Below are positions 26,061 through 35,339 of a stretch of DNA of 64,000 nucleotides, piece after piece. This DNA is from Prevotella sp. Its GTDB lineage: Bacteria; Bacteroidota; Bacteroidia; Bacteroidales; Bacteroidaceae. The position numbers and the translations under genes are program-made. The notes beneath the pieces are model-generated. The model was given only the letters and a program-made list of their open reading frames with translations, was not told where the DNA came from and ran no database searches. The DNA is taken from assembly GCA_017623155.1 (NCBI GenBank), contig JAGAPR010000004.1:124001-188000 (forward strand). Reading direction: 5' to 3'. Each line of letters starts with the position of its first letter. Position 1 is the stretch's first letter.

Positions 26061-26293
26061 AAAAGAAAGGAAATTCCTTTCAACCTCCCCAAATGGTGAG
26101 GAGAAGAGCCTACCCAACCTTCATAAATAGGAGGATAAGTTAAGATTTATGAAGAGCCGGATTTCACCCCAACGGGGCAAGGCGGGCATGAAACGGGACT
26201 ATAAAACGTGTGGAGCAAAAAGCGGTATCCGATAATTTAATTCGGAATAACGTTAAATATTTGAAAGGCGGGCTTTTTTAACTATTTTATAAG

Positions 26294-26301
26294 TACTTTT
26301 G
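26294..26301 (+). promoter_or_regulatory. -7 box immediately upstream of lptD
   Basis: TACTTTTG followed by C ends only five bases before the GTG used as the lptD start. If active, transcription would start at or just inside the coding sequence, giving a leaderless or very short-leader mRNA. Confidence 0.5.
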
Positions 26302-26306
26302 CATCC

Positions 26307-29219
26307 GTGATAAAAAGAACGCTGATTTTCTTGATGCTTTTCGCTTTCATGTTCGTGGCGGCGGAGGTTCCCGTGATGCTTTTCGGCAACGAAAAGGCAG
26401 GCTCGGCCGATACCGATACCGTTGTCGTGAAAACGCGAAGTGACGTTAAAGACAGCATGACAGTGGCGCCCGTAACGGACAGTGTGCCGACGGACACCGT
26501 AAAGGCGGACACATCAGTGGCTGCGGCATCTATGGGGCCGGACACCACAAAGATGGATTCGCTGCAACTTGCCATATACCGTCATAATAAGGTTATAGAC
26601 GACTCGCTGGCGTTGGACAGTGCCAACAGGGCGAAGAAAAACGGTATCGACTCTCCAGTGACATACTCGGCGGAAGACTCTCTCGTATACGATGCCGGCA
26701 CGGGAATAGCCTATCTGTTCGGAAGCTCGCACGTGCTATATCAGGATATGGACCTGCAAAGCGACCGCATATACATGAACATGGACAGCAGTCTGGTGCA
26801 TGCCACCGGCTCGAAAGACTCTGTGGGAGTGATGTTCGGCACACCGGTATTCTCGATGGGCAGCGACAAGTATGAGAGCGACACCATGGCATTCAACTTC
26901 AAAACAAAAAAAGGACTTATAAGCGATGTGTATACACAGCAGGAAGACGGATATCTGACGAGCGAGCTGTCTAAGCGAAACGCGAAAGGAGAGCTGTTCT
27001 TGCAGCACGGAAGATACACAACCTGCGACAAACCGCATCCCGATTTTTATATAGCAATGTCGAGAGCGAAAGTGCGTCCGGGCAAAGACGCGACATTCGG
27101 CCCGGCATATCTCGTTGTGGCCGACGTGCCGTTGCCACTCGCTATTCCCTACGGTTTCTTCCCGTTCACCAAGAGCTATTCGAGCGGACTCATCATGCCG
27201 ACCTACGGCGATGAGACGGAACGAGGCTTTTATCTGCGCGACGGCGGTTATTATTTTGCCATCAACGACATGGTAGACCTCAAACTGATAGGTGAGATAT
27301 ACACCAAAGGCTCGTGGGGACTGTCGGCCGCGTCTAATTACCGCAAGCGTTACAAGTACAGCGGAAGTTTTTACGCCAGCTATCAGAACACGATAAACGG
27401 CGAGAAAAACATGCCCGACTACTCCAAACAAACGAGTTTCAAGATACAATGGAGTCACCGGCAGGACGCGAAAGCCAACCCGTTCCGAACGCTTTCCGCG
27501 AGTGTGAACTTCGCAACGAGCAGTTATGAGCGCAACAATCTCACGAGTATGTATAATCCGCAGAGCTATACACAGAGCACGCGAACATCATCCGTGAGCA
27601 TGACAAACACGTTCTCAAGCATAGGCATGACGCTCAGCACGACGATGAACCTCAACCAGAACATGCGCGACTCGACCATCGCGCTCACGCTTCCCGACCT
27701 TAATATATCCATAAGTCGCTTCTATCCGTTCAAGAGAAAGAAGATGGCGGGCAAGGAAAGATGGTATGAGAAAATATCAATGAGCTATACGGGACATCTG
27801 AGTAACTCGATAACAACGAAAGAAGACAAGTTGTTGCACTCCAAACTGACACGTGACTGGCGCAACGGAATGCAGCACAGCATACCGATAAGCGGCAATT
27901 TCACCCTGTTCAACTACCTGAACATCAACCCGTCAATCAGTTTTACAGACCGAATGTACACCAACAAGGTGATGCGTTCGTGGGATGATAATGCACAAAG
28001 GGAAGTAACCGACACGATAGACGGCTTCTATAACGTGTTCGACTGGCGCATGAGCGTAAGCGCTTCGACCAAACTCTACGGTACGTTCGTGCCTTGGAAG
28101 AAATTGTTCGGAGATAAAATCATTGCCATTCGTCACGTGTTCACACCACAGGTAAGTTTCAACTATTCTCCCGATTTCAGCTCGAAGAGATACGGATACT
28201 ATGAGACATATCAGAAAACAGACGCCGACGGAAACGTGTCGATAGTGGAATATTCGCCTTATTCAAACGGACTCTTTGGCGTCCCGGGCAGAGGAAAAAC
28301 GGGAAGTATATCGATGGACATATCGAATAACATCGAGATGAAAATACGCAGCGACAAGGATTCCACCGGAAGAAAGAAGATAAGCATCATTGATGAGCTC
28401 GGAGCGAGCATGTCGTATAACATGGCTACCGACATAAGACCATGGAGCGACCTGAGTACCCGCTTGCGACTTAAACTGACAAAAAACTATACTTTCAACA
28501 TGAATGCCGTCTTCGCGACATACGCTTACGAACTTGATGAGAACGGAAGACCGCGTGTCAGCGAGCATACGACGCGATACAGTCAGGGAAAATTCGGCCG
28601 ATTCCAAGGCATGTCGCAGAATATCTCGTATACATTGGACAATAAGAAAGTGGCAAACTTTTTCAAATGGCTGCGCGGCGAACGTGTAAGCAAGAAAGAT
28701 GATAGTGACAATCGCGACGGGACAGAGAGCGAAGACGAGTATTACGACCGCGAGACTAACGAGGATAAGACCCTTCAAAAGGCCCGTAGCGGGGCCCGAA
28801 AGGAAAATGCCGGAAAGGCCGAGACCGACGAAGACGGATATATGGATTTCAGTATGCCGTGGTCTTTGAGTTTCGGATACGGCATCTCGATGCGCGAAGA
28901 TACAGGCGGCGAGTTTGATTATGACAGGATGCGGTATCCTTATTCGTTCATGCAGACACTTAATTTCAGCGGCAACGTGCGTATAAGCGACGGCTGGAAC
29001 ATCAGTTTTTCATCGGGTTATGACTTTGAGAACAAAAAGATTTCAATGACAACGGCGGCATTGAGCCGTGACCTTCATTGCTTTAACATGTCGTGCTCGG
29101 TTGTGCTTGCGCCATACACAAGCTATAACTTCTCGTTCCGTTGCAATGCGGCCACGCTCACGGATGCTCTGAAATACGACAAGAGAAGCAGTTACAGCAA
29201 TTCCGTTCGGTGGTATTAA
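26307..29219 (+). CDS. lptD: putative LPS-assembly protein LptD (Bacteroidetes type)
   Basis: The 970-residue product starts at GTG with a signal-like segment (MIKRTLIFLMLFAFMFVAAE). A Thr/Asp-rich linker is followed by an OstA-type beta-jellyroll (about 110-270: AEDSLVYDAGTGIAYLFGSS, MDLQSDRIYMNMDSS). A large beta-barrel follows, with PLPLAIPYGFFPFTKSYSSG near 275 and Tyr/Ser-rich strands to the C-terminus. LptD inserts lipopolysaccharide into the outer leaflet of the outer membrane. An acidic, charged loop lies near residues 795-850. The ATG at 26334 would remove the basic residues of the signal peptide and is less likely. The antiporter gene follows after 63 bases. Confidence 0.85.
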   Translation: MIKRTLIFLMLFAFMFVAAEVPVMLFGNEKAGSADTDTVVVKTRSDVKDSMTVAPVTDSVPTDTVKADTSVAAASMGPDTTKMDSLQLAIYRHNKVIDDSLALDSANRAKKNGIDSPVTYSAEDSLVYDAGTGIAYLFGSSHVLYQDMDLQSDRIYMNMDSSLVHATGSKDSVGVMFGTPVFSMGSDKYESDTMAFNFKTKKGLISDVYTQQEDGYLTSELSKRNAKGELFLQHGRYTTCDKPHPDFYIAMSRAKVRPGKDATFGPAYLVVADVPLPLAIPYGFFPFTKSYSSGLIMPTYGDETERGFYLRDGGYYFAINDMVDLKLIGEIYTKGSWGLSAASNYRKRYKYSGSFYASYQNTINGEKNMPDYSKQTSFKIQWSHRQDAKANPFRTLSASVNFATSSYERNNLTSMYNPQSYTQSTRTSSVSMTNTFSSIGMTLSTTMNLNQNMRDSTIALTLPDLNISISRFYPFKRKKMAGKERWYEKISMSYTGHLSNSITTKEDKLLHSKLTRDWRNGMQHSIPISGNFTLFNYLNINPSISFTDRMYTNKVMRSWDDNAQREVTDTIDGFYNVFDWRMSVSASTKLYGTFVPWKKLFGDKIIAIRHVFTPQVSFNYSPDFSSKRYGYYETYQKTDADGNVSIVEYSPYSNGLFGVPGRGKTGSISMDISNNIEMKIRSDKDSTGRKKISIIDELGASMSYNMATDIRPWSDLSTRLRLKLTKNYTFNMNAVFATYAYELDENGRPRVSEHTTRYSQGKFGRFQGMSQNISYTLDNKKVANFFKWLRGERVSKKDDSDNRDGTESEDEYYDRETNEDKTLQKARSGARKENAGKAETDEDGYMDFSMPWSLSFGYGISMREDTGGEFDYDRMRYPYSFMQTLNFSGNVRISDGWNISFSSGYDFENKKISMTTAALSRDLHCFNMSCSVVLAPYTSYNFSFRCNAATLTDALKYDKRSSYSNSVRWY

Positions 29220-29282
29220 AAAAATCCCGTCGGTGGTATTAAGCGCGTTGAGCGATATTTATAATCATACAAAAAACATCTT

Positions 29283-31538
29283 ATGGCAGAGTTACCATCG
29301 TTAGTTAAAGACCTCGCTCTCATTCTTGTAGTGGCGGGAACAGTTACCCTTATATTCAAAAAATTGCGTCAGCCGTTGGTGCTGGGGTATATTGTTGCCG
29401 GCTTTCTGGTCAGTCCGCACATGCCGTATATCATGTCTGTGGTGGATAGTGCCGACATAAAGATGTGGGCCGACATCGGTGTTATCTTCCTGTTGTTCTC
29501 TCTCGGACTCGATTTTTCTTTTAAAAAGATACTCAAAATGGGTGCCGCTCCCGTGATAGCGGCCTGTACCATCATCTTCTGCATGATGATGATGGGTATT
29601 GTCGTGGGCAAGATTTTCGCGTGGGGGCAGATGGATTGCATCTTTCTTGGCGGCATGTTGGCCATGAGTTCCACCACCATTATATATAAAGCGTTTGACG
29701 ATCTCGGGTTGCGGCAGCAGCATTTTGCCGGTCTTGTGATGAGTGTTCTCATTCTCGAAGACGTGCTTGCCATAGTGATGATGGTGATGCTGGCGGCAGT
29801 TGCGGGCGGAAAGAGTCCCGATGGCGGGCAGATGTTGCGCAGTGTCATAAGCATCGGGTTCTTTCTTATACTCTGGTTTGTGGTCGGTATTTTCCTTATT
29901 CCGATATTCCTGCGTCGTGTTCGCAAACTGATAAACAGCGAAACGTTGCTCATCGTGTCTCTCGGCCTGTGCTGTTTGATGGCTGTCATCTCCACACAAG
30001 TGGGCTTCAGTAGTGCGTTCGGGGCGTTTGTGATGGGCAGTATACTTGCCGAGACGGTGGAAGCCGACAAAATCATAAAGATAGTGGAGCCTGTAAAAAA
30101 CCTGTTCGGGGCAATATTTTTCGTGTCGGTGGGCATGCTTGTAGAGCCGAGAATACTTGTTGATTATGCCGTTCCGGTGCTTGCCATCGTGCTGGCGATA
30201 CTTTTGGGACAGGCGTTTTTCGGCTCGTTCGGTTATCTTCTCGGCGGCCAACCGCTCAAAACAGCCATAAAATGTGGTTTTTCCATGGCTCAAATAGGTG
30301 AGTTCGCGTTTATCATAGCCTCACTCGGATTGTCTCTCGGGGTGATAAGCGACTTCCTTTATCCCGTGGTTGTGGCCGTGTCGGTGATAACAACGTTCCT
30401 GACGCCATACATGATGCGTGCCGCCGGCCCGTGCTATTCATTTATGGAGCGTCGGCTGCCATCCAAAGTAATCGTTGCTTTGAACCATATAACGCTTAGT
30501 CACCCGTCTACTTCGGCTTCGAAAAACAAATGGAAGTCGCTGTTGATACAGCTTACGGTGAACATTGTGGTATATTCCATATTGTCTTTTGCGATGATTT
30601 TTCTCATGCTCACGTTCTTTTTGCCGTTCATGCGTCATCTTTTTCCCGATTGGCATTGGACAGTCAACCTCGTATGCGGTTCATTTACCATCCTTGTTAT
30701 ATCGCCGTTCTTGCGCGCGATGATAATGAAGAAGAACCATAGCGAGGAGTTTAAGACTCTGTGGAGTGACAGCAGGATAAATCATTTGCCGCTTATTTTC
30801 ACTGTCATCGTGCGTATTGTGATAGCGTGCTCGTTTGTTTTTTATGTGATAAACTACCTCAGCCGCTTCACCGGGGCGTTTATCATAAGCATCGCGGTGG
30901 CTCTTGTCATTGTCATGGTGCTGTCGCGACGCTTGAAACACAGCAGTATAAGACTTGAAAGGATGTTTGTCAACAATCTGCGTTCGCGCGATATAGAGGC
31001 GCAGGTGCATGGCCGTAAACGTCCGTTATATGAGGGGCATCTGCTCGCCAGAGACATTCACATGGTCGATTTCGACGTGCCCGCCGACTCTTTATGGGCC
31101 GGCAAGACGCTGAGCGAATTGGGATTGCGTCGCAAGTATGGCGTGCATGTGAGCAGCATTCTGCGTGCAAACAGGCGATTGAACATCCCCGCGGGTGATG
31201 CAATCATATTCCCCGGCGACAGAATACGCGCGGTTGGCAGCGACGATCAGTTGACAAACATGCATCATGCCTTGGAAAACGAGGTGTATGGAGAAGACTT
31301 GGAGTTTGAGAAACGGGAGATGAAGCTCCGTCAGATGGTCATTACCGGAAAGAGCCGGTTTGTGGGAAAGACGCTCGGAGAGAGCGGAATACGCGACAAG
31401 TACAATTGTATGGTCGTCGGGTTGGAAGAGGGTGAGGAGACACTTTCGCAGATAGAGCCCGGATATAAGTTTGAGAAAGGCGACATAATATGGATTGTCG
31501 GCGAGGAAATGTCGCTTAATGAGCTGACGGAAGCATAA
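29283..31538 (+). CDS. CPA2-family cation:proton antiporter with C-terminal TrkA-C domains
   Basis: The 751-residue membrane protein has the Kef/NapA-type transporter domain at about 1-385 (LGYIVAGFLVSPH, GVIFLLFSLGLDFSFKK, AMSSTTIIYKAFDDLGL, FFVSVGMLVEPR, FSMAQIGEFAFIIASLGLSL). Further membrane helices lie at 415-550. Two RCK_C/TrkA-C-like domains sit at about 600-670 and 680-750 (ELGLRRKYGVHVSSILR, GESGIRDKYNCMVVGLEE). It likely exchanges K+ or Na+ for H+ with ligand-gated control. No RCK_N nucleotide-binding domain is present between membrane and C-terminal parts, as in other members with TrkA-C only. A strong terminator follows. Confidence 0.88.
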   Translation: MAELPSLVKDLALILVVAGTVTLIFKKLRQPLVLGYIVAGFLVSPHMPYIMSVVDSADIKMWADIGVIFLLFSLGLDFSFKKILKMGAAPVIAACTIIFCMMMMGIVVGKIFAWGQMDCIFLGGMLAMSSTTIIYKAFDDLGLRQQHFAGLVMSVLILEDVLAIVMMVMLAAVAGGKSPDGGQMLRSVISIGFFLILWFVVGIFLIPIFLRRVRKLINSETLLIVSLGLCCLMAVISTQVGFSSAFGAFVMGSILAETVEADKIIKIVEPVKNLFGAIFFVSVGMLVEPRILVDYAVPVLAIVLAILLGQAFFGSFGYLLGGQPLKTAIKCGFSMAQIGEFAFIIASLGLSLGVISDFLYPVVVAVSVITTFLTPYMMRAAGPCYSFMERRLPSKVIVALNHITLSHPSTSASKNKWKSLLIQLTVNIVVYSILSFAMIFLMLTFFLPFMRHLFPDWHWTVNLVCGSFTILVISPFLRAMIMKKNHSEEFKTLWSDSRINHLPLIFTVIVRIVIACSFVFYVINYLSRFTGAFIISIAVALVIVMVLSRRLKHSSIRLERMFVNNLRSRDIEAQVHGRKRPLYEGHLLARDIHMVDFDVPADSLWAGKTLSELGLRRKYGVHVSSILRANRRLNIPAGDAIIFPGDRIRAVGSDDQLTNMHHALENEVYGEDLEFEKREMKLRQMVITGKSRFVGKTLGESGIRDKYNCMVVGLEEGEETLSQIEPGYKFEKGDIIWIVGEEMSLNELTEA

Positions 31539-31563
31539 CCCGCATAGAGAGATATAAAGCATT

Positions 31564-31602
31564 ACGGGCGTGTCGAAACATTTGTCGACACGCCCGTTTT
31601 TT
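31564..31602. terminator. bidirectional terminator between antiporter and pepT
   Basis: ACGGGCGTGTCGA pairs with TCGACACGCCCGT (13 bp, 8-base loop), followed by TTTTT. It lies 26 bases after the antiporter stop and 28 bases past the convergent pepT stop. Confidence 0.9.
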
Positions 31603-31629
31603 ATGCTGTTGAATATTTCCCGTCTAAAA

Positions 31630-32853
31630 TCAGTCGTTATATGCGGCCGTAAGTTCGCAAATTTTCACGATTACCTCCATCGCTTTGTTCATGGATTGTA
31701 TGCTAACGAACTCGTAAGGACCGTGGAAATTCACTCCTCCGGCAAAGATATTGGGGCAGGGCAGACCCTTGAATGAGAGTTGGGCGCCGTCGGTTCCGCC
31801 TCGTATGGGCTCAACTTTCGGTGCCACGCCGCATTCCTGCATGGCTTTCAGAACGAGGTCTATCACGTGCATGTTCGGGTCAATCTTCTCTTTCATGTTG
31901 TAATATTGGTCTTTCACCTCTACCGTTGCCGTGCCGTCACCGTATTTCTCGTTGATTTTCGCCACGCATTCCTCGATGAAATCCTTGCGGTTTTCAAATC
32001 TTCTGCGGTCATGATCGCGGATGATGTATGAAAGTGATGCGTTTTCAATGCCGCTCTTTATGCTCAGCAAGTGATAGAAGCCCTGATAGCCGTCGGTCGT
32101 CTCGGGTGTCTCGTCGGCCGGAAGCATGTTCGCGAATTCGGCTGCGAGCATGTTCGCGTTTATCATTTTGCCCTTTGCATAGCCGGGATGCACGCTTACG
32201 CCCTTGATATTGACCTTTGCCGACGCGGCGTTGAAGTTTTCAAATTCCAAGTCGCCGATGTCGCCGCCGTCCATTGTGTATGCCCATTCGCAACCGAACT
32301 TCTCCACATCGAAGTGATGGGCGCCCATGCCAATCTCTTCGTCAGGGTTGAATGCCACGCGGATGTCGCCGTGCTTTATCTCCTTGTGGTCTCTGAGGTA
32401 GCACATTGCCTGTATAATTTCGGCTATTCCGGCCTTGTCGTCGGCTCCGAGCAGTGTGTGGCCGTCGGTCACAATGAGGTCTTCGCCCACATGTGCGAGC
32501 AACTCCGGAAATTTCTTTGGCGATGATATTATGCCTTCCGACAGCACTATGTCACCACCGTCGTAGCCTTTCACTATTCTCGGTTTGATGTCGGCGCCGC
32601 TGCAATCGGGACTTGTGTCGTAGTGGCTTATAAATCCTATCGTGGGCACCTTGCCTTTTATGTTTGATTTCAGTGTGGCATAAATATAGCCTTTATCGTC
32701 GAGTTCGATGTCGTCGAGACCCTCGTCCTCGAGCTCTTTTTTCAGAAACTCGGCAAAAATAAGCTGTTTCGGTGTACTTGGCACGCTCGTACTGTCTTCT
32801 GATGACTGCGTGTCGAACTTTGTGTAGTTTAAGAATCTTTCGGTAATATCCAT
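31630..32853 (-). CDS. pepT: peptidase T (tripeptide aminopeptidase)
   Basis: The 407-residue M20 metallopeptidase has zinc ligands and catalytic residues in [12 protein letters not shown] (near 72-83), [14 protein letters not shown] (near 133), [13 protein letters not shown] (near 170, catalytic Glu pair) and a C-terminal His in [12 protein letters not shown]. The N-terminus [15 protein letters not shown] is typical of PepT. It removes N-terminal residues from tripeptides in the cytoplasm. It is a single gene with its own -7 box at 32879-32886. Confidence 0.95.
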   Translation of the reverse strand: MDITERFLNYTKFDTQSSEDSTSVPSTPKQLIFAEFLKKELEDEGLDDIELDDKGYIYATLKSNIKGKVPTIGFISHYDTSPDCSGADIKPRIVKGYDGGDIVLSEGIISSPKKFPELLAHVGEDLIVTDGHTLLGADDKAGIAEIIQAMCYLRDHKEIKHGDIRVAFNPDEEIGMGAHHFDVEKFGCEWAYTMDGGDIGDLEFENFNAASAKVNIKGVSVHPGYAKGKMINANMLAAEFANMLPADETPETTDGYQGFYHLLSIKSGIENASLSYIIRDHDRRRFENRKDFIEECVAKINEKYGDGTATVEVKDQYYNMKEKIDPNMHVIDLVLKAMQECGVAPKVEPIRGGTDGAQLSFKGLPCPNIFAGGVNFHGPYEFVSIQSMNKAMEVIVKICELTAAYND

Positions 32854-32878
32854 ATTAAAAATTAAACAAATATCGCTA

Positions 32879-32886
32879 CAAATTTA
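32879..32886 (-). promoter_or_regulatory. -7 box of pepT
   Basis: On the minus strand this reads TAAATTTG followed by T, about 26 bases upstream of the pepT ATG. Confidence 0.55.
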
Positions 32887-32993
32887 CATATAAATAATGA
32901 TATATCCGCCGTTTGAGCGTTAAAAAACGAACATATCTTTAAAAGTTAGATACCAAAGAGGTTTTTCCGACTTTCTAAAAACGGACTCTAAAT

Positions 32994-33467
32994 TTAAGAT
33001 TTCGACTTTCGATTTAACTAAAAATATGTAAACAAAAAGTAAAAAGTCACTACAAAAGAAATTCTCGAAGTAGGTTTTGTTAACTTAAAATATTTAACCT
33101 TTAAGGTTGTTGTTTAATATTTGTAAACAGTCGGATGTCGGCCTTTTCTCCTTTTCGTACATTTTTGCCTTGCAATAAGGCCGTAATTGCACTGCGTTTA
33201 CGGCCTAACGGGAGTGCAATAAGGCCGTAATTGGAATGCAATTACGGCCTAATTGGAAAACAAGACGATTTTTAATGCAATGAAAAACGGTGAAAATCGT
33301 CATAACAATTTCATATACAATGTTTTACGTAAAGTGCTCCATAATTCGCTTATTTGCGAGCTCGAGAACTTTTTTTCAGACGACGGGCATTCTCAGCGAC
33401 GTTAACATATTAAATCTTGACAGTTTATTTATGTTTGTTTAACGAAAAAGCATGGTATATGTTAAAT
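32994..33467 (+). repeat. repeat family R, copy D
   Basis: This is a full-length R element with four GGCC units (two hairpins). Its right module contains TTACGTAAAGTGCTCCATAA, GCGAGCTCGAGAACTTTTTT and GACGACGGGCATTCTC. Its right end TTTATTTATGTTTGTTTAAC contains TATGTTTG, a TAnnTTTG match pointing at the downstream gene. It lies between pepT (minus) and the gene at 33643 (plus). The following 33468-33642 is AT-rich with degenerate GTATATGTTAAATGG-type repeats and nothing else recognisable. Confidence 0.9.
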
Positions 33468-33642
33468 GGTAGATGTAAGCATGGTGTATGCTAAATATAG
33501 ATGTTCGATGGCCGATAAAGTTCATTATAGGGATTTTCCCACCGTCATTTAGGGAAATTCCTTTGCCGGTGCCGGTATTATTTCGTTATTTTGCGGTAGA
33601 GAAAATAAAAATGATGTTTAACCCATATAAAAGCATACGATT

Positions 33643-34695
33643 ATGAAACGGATGATAATGGCAATAGTGGCAATGCTGACAATGACGGTTTCGGCCACGG
33701 CAATGAGTTACGAGCAGGCACGCAGAGAAGCTCTCTTCCTTACTGACAAGATGGCTTACGAGCTCAACTTGACAGACGAGCAGTATGATGCGGCATACGA
33801 AATAAACCTCGATTATCTCATGGGGGTTACCGGGCGCGATGATGTTTTCGGCACATACTGGACAAGACGTAACCTCGACATCAGCTACATTCTGCTCGAT
33901 TGGCAGTGGAACGCGTTCAGGGCTGCCACATACTTCTACCGCCCGCTGTATTGGCACGGAGGATATTGGCGTTTCGGCATCTACGCACGCTACCCGAGAC
34001 GAGACTACTTCTATTTCGGACGCCCCACGGTATACATATCATATAGAGGAGGACACAGCTGGCACCACAACGGCGGGCACAGCTACTATCACGGACGCAA
34101 GAATGATTTTCACCGCGGACACGGTCATACCGGTATGCGTGACAGATGGGATAAGGGCGACTACCACAAAGACAACAGGCCCGGAAAGAATAGTTCTACA
34201 CACGTAACGGCAAAGCGCGGCGACAACAACGGCACGGCAACACCCGGCAGCGCGACCACCGGACGCACGCAGGGATTTGGCGGAAGCCGCACAACTGGCA
34301 CTGTGAAAAACGACAAGCCCACTAACACTGTGATACAGAAACGCACCACCGGGTTTGACAGAGGCAACCGGAGGACAACCGTAAGCGACAAGCGACCGGG
34401 ATTTACGGTAGGCAAAGGCACGGAGATACGCAAAAAAGAGACATTGGGCACGCAGCGCGAAGCTGTCAGGCGCAACACAGGCTCTATGTCAAACAGTACT
34501 TCAACAATACGCAGAAGCACCGAACCGGCAAGCATGAAAACCGCTACAATGAGCAGGAGCAGCGCGTCGACAATAAACAGGAGCGCGTCGTCAATGAGCA
34601 GACATTCATCAGTAGGGACATCGGGCAGAAGCAATGCACGCAGTGGCAGCAGCCATAGCGGAAGTGCAAAAGGCCGCTTCGGAGGCAGCAGATAG
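33643..34695 (+). CDS. secreted basic low-complexity protein of unknown function
   Basis: The 350-residue product has a signal peptide (MKRMIMAIVAMLTMTVSATA). A short helical part (about 22-55) has ALFLTDKMAYELNLTDEQY, a pattern resembling LTxEQ proteins of the Spy/CpxP type, though I would not assign that family. Next comes an aromatic segment (WRFGIYARYPRRDYFYFGRP), a His/Gly-rich stretch (SWHHNGGHSYYHG, HRGHGHTG, about 145-170) and a 180-residue Ser/Thr/Arg/Gly-rich, strongly basic tail. The His-rich part could bind metal. The tail looks disordered and cell-surface or nucleic-acid facing. No catalytic motif is visible. Confidence 0.7.
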   Translation: MKRMIMAIVAMLTMTVSATAMSYEQARREALFLTDKMAYELNLTDEQYDAAYEINLDYLMGVTGRDDVFGTYWTRRNLDISYILLDWQWNAFRAATYFYRPLYWHGGYWRFGIYARYPRRDYFYFGRPTVYISYRGGHSWHHNGGHSYYHGRKNDFHRGHGHTGMRDRWDKGDYHKDNRPGKNSSTHVTAKRGDNNGTATPGSATTGRTQGFGGSRTTGTVKNDKPTNTVIQKRTTGFDRGNRRTTVSDKRPGFTVGKGTEIRKKETLGTQREAVRRNTGSMSNSTSTIRRSTEPASMKTATMSRSSASTINRSASSMSRHSSVGTSGRSNARSGSSHSGSAKGRFGGSR

Positions 34696-34712
34696 CCGGC
34701 GAAGAAAAAGAG

Positions 34713-35219
34713 TCAGAGTGTGATAATCCTCACCTCGGCATTGTCCATACGTGCAATCTCGCTCATGGGCTTACCGTGATACACTGCCTGTACAGCCTTG
34801 TTGATTATCCCATGACCGACGGCAAGCACGCACATTCCCGGATATTCAACCTTTATATAGTCAAGAAAACGGCGGGCACGCTCCAAAAGGCGTTCCGCCG
34901 TTTCCACGTTTTCCGGCCACGGCTCGCCTTTCAAATCGGGTATGTATCGCCCTGTGAAATCGCCCCAGTCGCGCTCACGCAACAGCGGAGTGACGGCGAC
35001 AGGCTTGCCTCTCCCTGCGGCGACTATCGTCGCCGTGTCGAAGGCACGCTTCAAATCGCTCGACACAAACGCGTCGATGTGTGTGCCGGCAAGCCGAGCG
35101 GCCAGTTGCCGGGCCTGTCGTTCACCCGTTTCGTTCAACCGGCCCTGCGTCTGTCCTTGCATAATCTGCGCTTCATTGTCCGTTGTCTCTCCGTGACGAA
35201 CAAGATATAAAGTTGTCAT
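34713..35219 (-). CDS. histidine phosphatase family protein
   Basis: The 168-residue protein has the phosphoglycerate-mutase-like signature LYLVRHGETTDN (catalytic His near residue 9) and a second catalytic region VLAVGHGIINKA near the C-terminus. An SSDLKRAFDTA segment near 53 positions the second Arg. It is a small cytoplasmic phosphatase of the GpmB/CobC type, and its substrate cannot be inferred. It converges with the secreted basic protein gene (17-base gap) without a visible terminator. Confidence 0.88.
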   Translation of the reverse strand: MTTLYLVRHGETTDNEAQIMQGQTQGRLNETGERQARQLAARLAGTHIDAFVSSDLKRAFDTATIVAAGRGKPVAVTPLLRERDWGDFTGRYIPDLKGEPWPENVETAERLLERARRFLDYIKVEYPGMCVLAVGHGIINKAVQAVYHGKPMSEIARMDNAEVRIITL

Positions 35220-35238
35220 AATCTATGTTTTTATTTTG

Positions 35239-35287
35239 CAAAAGTAGTAAAATTATTGCTGTTTCACATTTATATTCATTATTTTTG
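35239..35287. promoter_or_regulatory. divergent -7 boxes for the histidine phosphatase and DUF308 genes
   Basis: On the minus strand 35239-35246 reads TACTTTTG followed by C, 19 bases from the phosphatase ATG. On the plus strand 35280-35287 reads TATTTTTG followed by C, 52 bases from the DUF308 ATG. The two boxes sit 33 bases apart, so the -33 regions overlap. Confidence 0.6.
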
Positions 35288-35339
35288 CAACAAGTAAAAG
35301 TGTGAGAGCACATTTCAACAAATTAAAAACAGCACAACA

